Positions 40,354 to 49,851 of a stretch of DNA of 64,000 nt are shown in pieces. Position 1 is the first letter of the stretch. Each line of letters starts with the position of its first letter. The notes beneath the pieces were generated by a model, which was given only the letters and a program-made list of their open reading frames with translations, did not search any database and was not told the origin of the DNA. A program made the translations under genes and the position numbers. The DNA lies in assembly GCA_030512335.1 (NCBI GenBank), contig JAULSU010000003.1, positions 1,116,001-1,180,000 on the forward strand. The letters run 5' to 3'. This stretch comes from Immersiella caudata. Lineage: Eukaryota > Ascomycota > Sordariomycetes > Sordariales > Lasiosphaeriaceae.

Positions 40354-42239
40354 ATGCCTCTCCATCAGTTCGACTATCTCCTCGTCATCGGCACCATCTT
40401 CGCGTTCCTCGACGCTTGGAATATCGGTATGTGCACTGCCACGGCCATGAGGGTTCGCATCTCTGGCGTTCTTTGCTGACATCGCACCAGGAGCCAATGA
40501 TGTCGCCAACGCGTGGGCCACCTCGGTGGCTTCCCGCTCCATCGAATACCTCCATGCCATGATCATCGCCGCCATCATGGAATTCAGCGGCGCTGTTGGT
40601 GTTGGAGCTCGGGTTGCCGATACGATCCGCACAAAGATCGTCGACACGCAGCAATTCGCAGACAGCCCTGCTGTCCTCATGCTGGGCATGGTCTGCGCCA
40701 TTATTGCCTCCTCCCTATACCTGACATTCGCAACAAAGATCGGCCTCCCAGTCTCGACCACGCACTCTCTCATGGGGGGCGTGATCGGGTTCGGTGTTGC
40801 TGCTCTCGGTTTCAACGGGGTCCAGTGGGTACAGCCCGGGGGCGGACTCAAGGCCATCAACAGTGGCGTGGTCCAAGTCTTCATGGGCTGGATCATCGCG
40901 CCCGTCCTCGCCGGTGTCCTCGCCGCGACCATCTTCCTCATCACCAAATATGCCGTTCTCTTGCGCAAGAACCCTGCCCTCAAGGGTCTACTGCTCGTCC
41001 CCCTCTACTTCGGCGTCACGGGCTCGCTTGTTGTGATGCTCCTGCTGTTGAAAGGTGGCTCGTTTGAAGTCAACCTCACCGACGCTGAGATTCCCATTGT
41101 CATAGTCGCCGCCGGTCTTGGTTTTGGTTCTCTCGTGGCCATGTTCTTCGTGCCGTGGTTGTACCGTGTTGTCATCGTGGAGGACTGGCAGTTGCGGTAC
41201 TACCACATGTACAAGGGTCCTTTTCTCCTGGCTCGAGGGGATGTGCCACCACCACCGCGCGGCTACACAGGTCGGATACGAGACTACTACGAAGGCCATG
41301 CCACCCAAGAGGAGGTTGACGCTCGGAGAAGAGACTTGGAGTCTCGAGATTCGGCCAACTCCATGACCGAGAAGGATGTCGAACCAGTCCCAGCCACGAC
41401 CCCGAAGAAGAGAAAGTCGTTGGTTGGCCCCAAGCCTGAAGGTCCCTGGTACTCAGGGGAGATGGTATTCTGGTGCGTTAAGTGGGCGGCTTTTCACGGC
41501 GTGGACCAAGATGTTGCGGGACACCAGTCGACCGGGTTGGCCGCCGGAAACATGGATGAGATGCACGCCAGGGCGGCGCGCTACGACAACAGGGCCGAAT
41601 ATCTGTACAGCTTCCTGCAGATCATGACCGCTGCTACCGCGTCCTTCGTCCATGGAGCCAACGATGTGTCGAACGCCATCGGTCCGTATGCAACCATCTT
41701 CCAGATCTGGAGGGATGGAAGGCTCCCCATCAACGACGAATCCGAAGTGCCAGTGTGGATCTTGTACGTGGCGCCGAACTTTGGCATTCTATCCACTCAG
41801 TACTGACATGGTGATGTAGAATCTTCGGCGGCGCAGGTATTGTTATCGGCCTCTGGACGTACGGCTACAATATCATGAGAAACCTCGGAAACAAGATCAC
41901 TCTCCACTCGCCCTCGCGTGGGTTCTCAATGGAGATGGGAAGCGCCTTTGCCGTCATCATGGCGACTCAGCTCGGTGAGTTTACCTTGCCCCAAACTATG
42001 TTGAGGCGGAGTCGGACTCGTAACTGACTCTATTTGCAGCACTTCCGGTGTCGACCACCCAATGCATTACGGGTGCCACGGTCGGTGTCGGCCTTTGCAA
42101 CGGCGATTGGAGGACGATCAACTGGAAAATGGTTGGATGGATCTATGCTGGCTGGTTCATAACCCTGCCTACATCCGCTCTCATCTCGGGCTCTCTGATG
42201 GCTGCCATTCTCAATGCCCCACGTTGGCTCAGCATGTGA
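40354..42239 (+). CDS. Pho4-family phosphate permease (Pho89-like, cation-coupled)
   Basis: Four exons: 40354-40426, 40491-41763, 41820-41974 and 42040-42239, giving 566 residues. The PD001131 signature of Pho4/PiT transporters appears twice, as expected of the internal duplication: GANDVANAWATSV near the N-terminus (formed across the first junction) and HGANDVSNAIGPYATI in the C-terminal half. Each half carries the partner helix with PVSTTHSLMGG and PVSTTQCITGA. A long hydrophilic loop (about residues 255-390) with TPKKRKSLVGPKPEGPWY separates the halves. About ten to twelve membrane helices are evident. Relatives such as yeast Pho89 and Neurospora PHO-4 import phosphate with sodium, mostly at alkaline pH and on phosphate starvation. 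I cannot identify phosphate-response sites in the promoter with confidence. Confidence 0.94.
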
Positions 42240-42786
42240 GCGTACAAGAAAGAAGCAGTACGGTTGAGGTGGGTTCTGGGATTGGAGAGGTTAGCCAATA
42301 CTACTCCTTCTCAGAATGTTAGCTCAGACAAGATCCTACCTTGTGTGACCCGAAAGTGCTTGAGGGAGGTGTGCGGTCCACGACATTGGTGACTTCAGGC
42401 GCGCTCTCTGGCTCAAAGGTTTGTTCGAGGCTCTGGTTGCTTCCTCCGCCAGCCGCTGAAGATGCACAAGCAGCTCCATCTGCTGCCAGCTGCGGGATCC
42501 GCCTGCTGGAGATGCATGCAAGCAGCACGTCAAGATACGCTATCCGACCCTCGAACCCGGTCGAGAGAGCAACCCGGGGTTCCACAACATCACTTTCCGT
42601 AGTCTGCCTTCAGGCGCGGAAAATGCAAGAGAATATCCTTGAAGATGGCGACCTGGCTTCCATCCAAGACAAGTTGACCTCTCCCAACAGATCCCTCGTT
42701 GTGCTTGCCAGAAACATCAAACTGCAGACAAAGGGGATGATCCAGGTTCTTTGGAGCAAAGAGACTTGGCTAAGGATGCCGAGATA
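42240..42786. other. Intergenic between convergent genes
   Basis: 3' regions of the permease and the single-pass membrane protein. No coding pattern is seen. Confidence 0.35.
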
Positions 42787-43302
42787 TCATGGGTAAATTC
42801 TGACACCACGAATCTGAGGTTGGGGGGTCTGGCGATATGGTGCGTATCGTCGAGGGGGAATTCTCGGCGGCGGTGGGACCAGGACGGGTTGAAACGGCCG
42901 GCGCATTGGTGGAGGACCGCGAGCCCAAGGGTCGTGGCGTGGGCGGCGGTCACCGCTGCCGCTTTCCGAGTGAGAGCTCATGGAGTCACTATCGGAATGA
43001 TACCGTCGACGGTGGCGCCGATTTGGATCACGGCGGAAACAACAGTAGACCAGAGGCACCACGATAACCAAAAACCCGAGGACTGATCCGAGAATGGCAC
43101 CGAGTTGTTCGCTGGTGAGTACCGAAGGGGTTGATGTTGGTTGGGCCGGAGCTGCGGGCGGTGGCGGCGGTGGTTCGGCTGTGGGGGTGCTAAAGTCATC
43201 GAGGGCTCCGGTTCCGAGGGTAACAAGGGTAGTGATAGTCGTGGAAGCCCTGGTGAGAGTCTGCGTGATAACGCGGAGCTGGCGCTCTTCGATGAAAGCC
43301 AT
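42787..43302 (-). CDS. Single-pass membrane protein C-terminal part (171 aa), possibly truncated
   Basis: ORF from the ATG at 43302. The sequence has a short ectodomain-like segment (MAFIEERQLRVITQTLTRAS, then TTITTLVTLGTGALDDFSTP), a Pro-rich stretch (AEPPPPPPAAPAQPTSTP), one hydrophobic helix at about residues 68-90 (GAILGSVLGFLVIVVPLVYC) and a basic, then Ser- and Pro/Arg-rich cytosolic tail. It lacks a signal peptide. The same frame immediately upstream, 43321 to about 43500, also looks coding (MEGCSDAAGLLGGWLDFIEA, then TRARIKTLKRDPRLSRRLGT) but is separated by one TAA at 43321-43323. The original gene therefore probably encoded a larger type-I protein with a Cys-bearing ectodomain. Whether the present ORF is translated alone, by an unseen intron, or not at all is open. 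Confidence 0.5.
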   Translation of the reverse strand: MAFIEERQLRVITQTLTRASTTITTLVTLGTGALDDFSTPTAEPPPPPPAAPAQPTSTPSVLTSEQLGAILGSVLGFLVIVVPLVYCCFRRDPNRRHRRRYHSDSDSMSSHSESGSGDRRPRHDPWARGPPPMRRPFQPVLVPPPPRIPPRRYAPYRQTPQPQIRGVRIYP

Positions 43303-43576
43303 CGGGTTGGTGTTGCACAGTTATTGGGTGATCGGGATCGCGGTCAAGAAAATAGGCGTAATGGTTCCGAGTCTCCGGGAGAGGCGGGGGTCCCTTTTGA
43401 GGGTTTTAATCCGCGCGCGTGTTCCGGCTGCCTCGATAAAGTCCAGCCAACCGCCAAGTAAACCGGCCGCATCGCTGCAGCCCTCCATGGGAGCAGAGGT
43501 AAGACGGGATCCAACACTCCGGGGGCGTCATTCGAGGAAACTGGCAGAGCCAAGAACCCCTTACCCATGACTCCGC

Positions 43577-44053
43577 ATGCACCTCACCAGGCTGCACCCG
43601 GGCTTGGTTACTGATGCCTTGTGGAATGTAAATCTGCCCGGTGGGTGTCCAGAGGCTAAGCCTGTCGGTTGCGCCATGGATGGATGTCAGCAATTTTGTC
43701 GTCGAATGATGTTTGAAGGCCACAAGCCAACCGTCGGAGTTCCCTGCTGGACACCAGAGACTGGACGCGGGCGGGTATTGAAGAATACGACCATCACCTG
43801 CAAGTGCGCCAGATCGGGCGGGCAGCGAAGGCCGCAGGCGGACCGAGATGGAGTTCGGCGACGAGCCCTTATTTGTTGGTGCTGCTGTCCACCACTCGAC
43901 GTGGCTGCAGCCCGTTATCCGCCAATCGACAGTTCGCGGCATTGGGTCTGCTCCTCAGTTGCGGCCAATCATGGGTTCGGGAATCAAGCTAGTGCTGCAT
44001 CACTCGCATCCCTCGCTAGGCAGGTCGGTCCTCATGATCGGCGGGTGGGGTGA
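43577..44053 (+). CDS. Possible Cys-rich ORF, weakly supported
   Basis: The first 85 residues have regularly spaced cysteines, GGCPEAKPVGCAMDGCQQFC followed by VPCWTP and TTITCKC, which resemble a small disulfide-bonded peptide. Beyond about 43830 the frame loses that character and is probably not coding. There is no signal peptide at the ATG at 43577, so a 5' exon would be required, and I cannot place one. It runs opposite to the interrupted membrane-protein gene. Confidence 0.2.
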   Translation: MHLTRLHPGLVTDALWNVNLPGGCPEAKPVGCAMDGCQQFCRRMMFEGHKPTVGVPCWTPETGRGRVLKNTTITCKCARSGGQRRPQADRDGVRRRALICWCCCPPLDVAAARYPPIDSSRHWVCSSVAANHGFGNQASAASLASLARQVGPHDRRVG

Positions 44054-44287
44054 GTGAAGATGTTGTGTGTTGTGCTCATTGCAATGTTGCAATATAGGCT
44101 GCGGTCCGCTTGTTGGGCAGAGTGCAAAACAATTCGCGGCTGCTGGTTTGTGTGGTTGAAGCTTGGATGGGGCGATTGTCGGATGAGAGAGCGTGGTTCG
44201 CAGTGGAGAGCTCAAGCGGCGGTGAAACGCAAACAGCTCGACTGCAACCAGCCAGCAAAAGTGACGTGCATGCTCCGACGGGATTTT

Positions 44288-44303
44288 GGGGGGGGGGGGG
44301 GGG
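44288..44303. repeat. G16 homopolymer
   Basis: Sixteen uninterrupted guanines in intergenic sequence, preceded by ATTTT and followed by TTCCC. Such a run could form a G-quadruplex. Confidence 0.9.
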
Positions 44304-44803
44304 TTCCCATTTCAGGTGACACAAGAGCTTTGGGTCGTTCGTCGCATGGGCTGTCCCAGCGGCAAGGGCCGCGGTTTCGCGTGCCACAGAGCCACATGTA
44401 ACTGCCTCAGGTTTAAGTTGCCCTGAAGACAACAGGTTTCATATTTGCGGAAGGCACGCCTCTCAAAATATGGCCAATTTGGGGGGGCTCACCAATCTCG
44501 ATACTTTCGGGCAAGCACATCCGGCAGACACGACTGGAAGATTCTGCAGTGGGTCGAAGGATCTCAGAATTTGGTGCCGAGCGCAAACACAAGTTCCATG
44601 CAGTGCCACTTCAGCAGCGATGACCAAGTCAAGGCCATCCGTCTCGCAACGGCGCACAACTCTGCCGCGTGGTAGCGGAGACACCGGCTGGTGCTGCTTT
44701 CCGCGATTCAAAATCTAGGGCTGTCATGGAGATTCACGAAAACCCCCGAGCGAGTGCACGATGAGTTCGTGGTACACGTATACGTTCGAAGAAAAATATA
44801 TTG

Positions 44804-46751
44804 CTATACAGGTGATCGGGAAAGCTGGAACATTTTGGCCACCGTTTCCTCCTTGGCGAGAAAGGCAAAATATTGTTCTGTTGCGACAATGTCAGCTCAG
44901 TCCTCACTCGATTCATGTGCAACTCCGGATGTGGTCCTCACCTGACACGGCCCACGACATTCTCAGCTGGTCGAGCGCCGACACGATGACGGTCAGACCC
45001 GCAGTCATCTCTGGCCCGCAGCCTTCGCGGATGAACCAGGCGCACTCGGTGGCCGCATTGTAGAGACAGTGGGCAACCGTCAAGCTAATGTCTCTTCCCC
45101 TCGACGTAGCCGGACCCGAACTGAGGAGTTCAATGATGACCTGCGCCAGTCTTGGTATCCGATGAGCTGCCAGGTCCATGCTCCCCTGAACCGACGCCCG
45201 CTGCATTTCAATCTCCCGGCGGAGCCTCTCCTGACTCGAGCGCACGTCTGGCTCGTTGCAGCCGTAGAGCCCGTAAAGGATCATCCGCGCACAACAGACA
45301 AGCGACAGCGCTTCGATGTTTGCTTCTTTCGCATTGTCGAGGGGCAGCCGCTCGTCCAACGCTGCCAAGGTCCGATGCAATTGCAGGGCCTCGTCCAGGA
45401 GGATGGTGTCGTCTTGAGATGGCAGCGCGGCCTTGTGGGCGCTTCGGTGCGTTAGGACGTGGCATAGAAGATGCGACCCCTGACACGCTGTGGCGAAACG
45501 CCCGATTGTGTCCAGGTCCGCAGAGAGGGAGGAAAGAACGAGAGAGGACTCGGCAGCATCCAGCTCACCCCTGCTCCAGCCCATATCGTTTATCGGCAGC
45601 GAGAGGCCCAGAGGGCGCTCATGAATCGTTCGCGGGAGTGAGTCGGTAGCGATGTGGCAGAACCTACCAAGGTCAGTCTTGTTTCAACAGTTGACATCCT
45701 CGGGACGCATACCTGTCCAAGATGAAGATACCCCACCACGTACGGCGTTCCTCCTCCCTCACTGTCCATGAGTCCGCCGGCTTGAAGAGCTGCGGCATAA
45801 CCTGCCTGTCCTGAAGACCGAAAAGAACACCCATTCGACCGGCACGACCAATGGTGAGGTAGGCCGCAGGGTAGATGCCGTGTCCCATCTCGTAGGCAGC
45901 GAGCAGCACGAGAGACTGAATCAACCGCAGCGACACGATGCCCTCATTCTCAGCGCTGGAGGACAGTGCTTTGACAAGTCGGTACTCTGCGCAGTTCCCA
46001 GTGTACTCGGTCTCACTGATGAGCTTGATGCAGGCCAGGAGGAGAACCAGCCCAGGGTTGGGGTCAGAGTGCGTGTAGGTTCGGATATCATGGAAGAGGC
46101 GCTTCGGGCTCAGGATCGGAAGCCACTGGTTGACTGTGGCGACATAGGCATGGCAGATGGGTATCAAATCCATGCCCAGGAACTCGAGACACGGGGGCAG
46201 GAGAGGGAGGGTAGCCGAGCTCAGCGCATCTCCCGAGAGAGCGGAGAAGAAGTCCGGGTCGAGGAAGAAGGAAGAGGGGAAGTTGGTCGAAGTGCCGCCG
46301 TCAAATCCCAATGAAGGGGTGAAGGGTCCACTGACGGCGGATTGGGGGCTGGTGCTGGACCGACTCGAGGGCGGCCCGAGAATGACACCCTCCAGGCGTT
46401 GGACTCTGGCCCATAGCGTGTCTCCGTCGGTAGCGTCGCCGGTTGTGATCTCGGGAACCCTAGACTCTCTCTGGATGTAGTTGCAGATCTTGCCGAGACG
46501 AACGCACTATGTCCGAGACATTTTAGTGTCAGCCGGGCCGAGACTCGGAATCCGGCGAACCAGCCAGCCTTGAAAAAGAAGAAGAGAGGGAAGAGTTACC
46601 AATGAGCAGAAGGGGAGCTCGCGCGTGCACCTCCTTTTCAGACGCCTGGCTCATCGTCAGCTGCGCGGCTCTATTCTCTGCATTTCCGGCCCCATCTTCG
46701 ACTCGCTTACCGGCAATTCTGGCAGGCCAAGGGCGCCTTGTTGGCCGACAT
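44804..46751 (-). CDS. Zn2Cys6 transcription factor with fungal-specific regulatory domain
   Basis: Exons: 46751-46711, 46645-46600, 46506-45713, 45663-44942 and probably 44877-44804 (introns 65, 93, 49 and 64 bp), giving 558 residues. The first three exons assemble the binuclear zinc cluster CQNCRRLKRRCTRELPFCSL plus CVRLGKIC: C-x2-C-x6-C-x6-C-x2-C-x6-C, split by two introns as is common. A linker follows, then the middle homology domain from about residue 200 (AYVATVNQWLPILSPKRLFH, then EEERRTWWGIFILDRFCHIA across the third junction). This domain is characteristic of fungal regulators. The last exon (EQYFAFLAKEETVAKMFQ) is less certain; without that intron the protein ends at 44913 and has 543 residues. 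DNA target and regulon are unknown; no metabolic cluster adjoins it. Confidence 0.88.
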
Positions 46752-47604
46752 GATGCACAGTGCTGGCGCGGAGATACCGAAGGTGGAGTCCGGTGGTTGC
46801 ACGAGGCGGAGCGGGCGTTGAGTCGGAGTGGTGGTCCACCGTGTGGAACTTTGTAAGTGCGGGAGCGGAGGCGGGAGCGGGAGTTTGTTCAGTTGTGATG
46901 ACAAAAGTCTAAATGACGCGCAGGAGGCGTGGGTCGCCGGGTTTTCTATCTTGTTGATCGCTACTGGCCCACAGTCAGTCAGGAGAAGCCAACTGAGCCA
47001 GATGCAGGTTGCCAGGAGTGTGATTCGGGTTGAAACCAGAGATGTGGAAGGGCACAAACTTTGGCGCTGTCGGATTGTGTCTGATCGCAGCGAGGATGCC
47101 CACCAATCCCGTCAGCGCATGGGAAGCCACGCCGCACAGCGCCCCACTTTTGTCCGCTCCTGTCCGCTGCAACGCGCGGCTCTAAGCGCCCAACCGCCCC
47201 ACGGGGTTATCTGGGCTTGTAGCAAACATTCCGATCGGGCTTAGAGCATAATTCCGACGATATGCTGAGCTCCTTCAACCGAAGTTATTCGGACCGTACA
47301 GTGAGGCCTGCGACAGCATTGCCACCTGCATTGAGTTGGCCAGTTCAAGCCTAGCGAAAGCGAAGGGCGATGCTCGCGATGCTTCCGTTATGTCCGTATC
47401 CGCAACTTAGCAGCCAGCAACTAAGTCAGCTGTCGTTTGCAGGCGAACGAGTGAGTTATAAAAGATGTATGATTCGACTTGGAATGAGAGAATTATGTTT
47501 TTGTTGATCAGCGCAGCGACACCTTCAGCTTGAAGTTGTTTCAATCTCAACACAAATTGACCTTTTTTGAGACCCCTAAATCAGCACCATTTCGAACTTG
47601 CAAA
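46752..47604. other. Divergent promoter region
   Basis: Lies between the Zn2Cys6 gene start (minus) and the short-chain dehydrogenase start (plus). It has a clear TATA box at 47457. No gene is seen. Confidence 0.45.
47457..47464 (+). promoter_or_regulatory. TATA box of the short-chain dehydrogenase gene
   Basis: TATAAAAG, 148 bp upstream of the ATG at 47605; it suggests a leader of about 110 nt. Confidence 0.55.
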
Positions 47605-48693
47605 ATGTCTGAACCCCTGAACCCCTACGCCGCTCTTTACGACGTTCCCGCCCAAGGTCCTGGCGACGCCCGCCCCACAGCTCTGCAGATCGTTAAAGAC
47701 AACGACGCGCTTGGCAAATGGCAAAGCAGAGTCGCCCTTGTAACAGGCGGCACCAGTGGAATCGGCATCCCAACCGTCCAGGCCCTGCACGCCACTGACG
47801 CAGACGTTTACTTCACTGCCAGAGATATGAAAAAAAAAAAAAAAGAGCCAGTCGTTGAGAGAATACGCAAGGAGAGTCCGGGGAAGGGGAAGATGGAGGC
47901 TATCCTGATGGATATGGACTCACTCGAGTCGGTCAAGGAAGGTGCACACGCTTTCCTTGATCTCAGCGGTGGCAAGCTCAACTTTCTGGTCAATAACGCT
48001 GGTAAGCAGCCTCCGTCGGTGACAACCGCTACTGAGAAGGCAGCCGCTGATAAGAGCAGGTATTATGGGACCGCCCAAGGGCAGTACCAAGGAAGGTTTC
48101 GAGCTCCAGTTCGGTGTAAACCACCTCGCCCATTTCGTGCTCACAGCCCTACTACTCCCAACACTCACCAGGAGCAGCACCCCTGAATTCAACTCGCGCG
48201 TCGTCAATGTTTCCTCATCGGCGCATCGGTACTCCTCTGGGACGACATCAACCTTGGCAAGCCGGGGGTCTATCAACCCTTTGTTGCGTACGGCCAAAGC
48301 AAAACAGCCAACATTTGGATGGCCGACTATATCGACCGAGTCTTCGGCCCTCGTGGCATTCATGCCACTTCGGTTCATCCTGGGGCGATATTGAGTGGGC
48401 TTTACGTTCATGCCGACGAAGCCACAAAGCAGCAATGGGCCGCGAACCCTAAAATCATGGCGGAGATGCAGACGCCCGAGCAAGGCGCCGCAACTTCGAC
48501 ATGGGCTGTGGTCGGTAGAGCCTGGGAGGGCCGGGGAGGCAAATATCTGGTTGCCTGCACCGTCGCGCCGCCGACTGATGACTTCACCTCGGTGCTCAGC
48601 AAAGGGTTTGCTCCGCATGCGTACGACGTGGAGGGTGAGGATAGGTTGTGGAAGTTGAGCGAAGAGTTGACGGGCGTCAGGGCAGCGCTGTGA
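47605..48693 (+). CDS. Short-chain dehydrogenase/reductase, frameshifted as given
   Basis: Exon 1 is 47605-48001, followed by a 58-bp intron (GTAAGC...AGCAG); the second exon runs to 48693. The Rossmann motif TGGTSGIG, the LNFLVNNAG motif formed at the junction, and FGVNHLAHFVLTALLLP are all in one frame. At about 48230-48240 that frame (SSSAHRYSS) must shift by one base to continue as WDDINLGKPGVYQPFVAYGQ SKTANIWMADY, which carries the catalytic YxxxK, and then to VHPGAILSGL and the C-terminus at 48693. No GT-AG intron can bridge the ~10 nt, so either a base is missing from this sequence or the gene is disrupted. An otherwise intact ~325-residue enzyme, like the retinol-dehydrogenase/WWOX-like SDRs of moulds, would use NAD(P)H on an unknown carbonyl or alcohol. 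A 15-A run in exon 1 encodes five lysines. Confidence 0.75.
47830..47844. repeat. A15 run inside a coding exon
   Basis: Fifteen adenines encode five consecutive lysines (RDMKKKKKEP) in the dehydrogenase. The flanking frame is maintained at this length. Confidence 0.9.
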
Positions 48694-49851
48694 TCGACAC
48701 CGATGACGATGTGGTGCAGGTCGTGTCTCACTGCTGTTCGACTCGGCCACTCTGATCACTGGCACAAAGCCTGATGAAGGAGCCTGGTGAGGGTCCTTCG
48801 GATCTTGACTGAAACTGAAGAATAATAGAATTCGGAAGAATGTGCATTGCGGCGAAATGGTGTTGGGACCGATGAAGGTTGAGAATGTTTCCGGGGAATG
48901 GTGTTTGGCCTGTGGTGATGCACTCCTTTTGTTGGTGGCTCCGACCTCGGTAGACAGACGAAGAACAGAACCAATGTGAATCCAGCGATACCCGTCCGCT
49001 CTCGGCCGTGCCCAGGTTGAATCCCGTCATTGGAATTGAGTTGGTCGTTGTCTTGAGGCTCTAGCGGACAAAGCTACTGTCAAGATGGCGGGGTGTTAGT
49101 TGCAGGTGGCGCCGTTTTGGCGAGAACTCAATCGCTCCAGTCGATCTTGGCCGAGATGGGTCCAAGTGGCTTCCGCTCTCATTTGGGGATTTTGTCTGAG
49201 GTTGCATCATGACCCGAATTGACAAGGGCCAGCGATCCACGGTCCGCCCCTTTGGGTAGCAATGAAACCCCAATCTCCCAACCCACGCCGCCGGGACCAG
49301 AGATGACCAGGTGACGATTTCCAGTCGTTCTTCTCTGTTGCTCCTCTGTGTCAATAGCAGCTGCGATTCAATGCAGAATTGACGCTGGGAAAAAAAAGAA
49401 AGAAAAAGAAAAAGAGAAAAAAGAGAAAAAAAAACGCCTGCCCCACACACTAAAATCTCGCCGGGAATTCGTTACGGGGAAGGCGCGACGGGCGCGGCGG
49501 GCCTTTGCTTTTTGCTCTCTATGGCTTCTGCTGGCGTCGCGCCAAGCGCGCTATCGATTTGCGAATGGACCCCGTGATTGGCGGCCGCTGAAAATCAGGC
49601 CCAAGTCGAACGCCCTGCCCGAGCCCGTACGATTTCAGTGGCGCCATCGGCTGCCGGCGCAAAGGAGAGACACCGCTAAAGCACAGTCGGTTCCTGCTTT
49701 CCAGGTTCCCTCTCCATTTCCCGCTCCTCCGCTTGCACTATCGATCGATCCAATCTTCCGAAGACGAGTTGACGGACGATGCAGCAGCGCCGCTGGCACC
49801 AGCTGTCGCGGTTGTAATCCGATCGCATGCAGAGAGCACAGAGACGAGACA
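48694..49851. other. Intergenic before the channel gene
   Basis: About 1.16 kb with no supported gene. An A/G-rich purine tract at 49389-49434 (GAAAAAAAAGAAAGAAAAAG and similar) lies about 430 bp upstream of the channel start and may be a nucleosome-free promoter element. Confidence 0.4.

Larger units (their letters stand above)
43303..44803. other. Region between the membrane-protein and regulator genes
   Basis: Contains the interrupted upstream part of the membrane-protein gene (minus), the doubtful Cys-rich ORF (plus), and a G16 run at 44288. No further gene is seen. Confidence 0.35.

Noticed and set aside
27195..42239. Phosphate-response cluster formed by the Pho80-like cyclin and the phosphate permease
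   Set aside because: The two genes are 12 kb apart with unrelated genes between them, and I could not identify shared promoter sites, so linkage is not evidence of a cluster.
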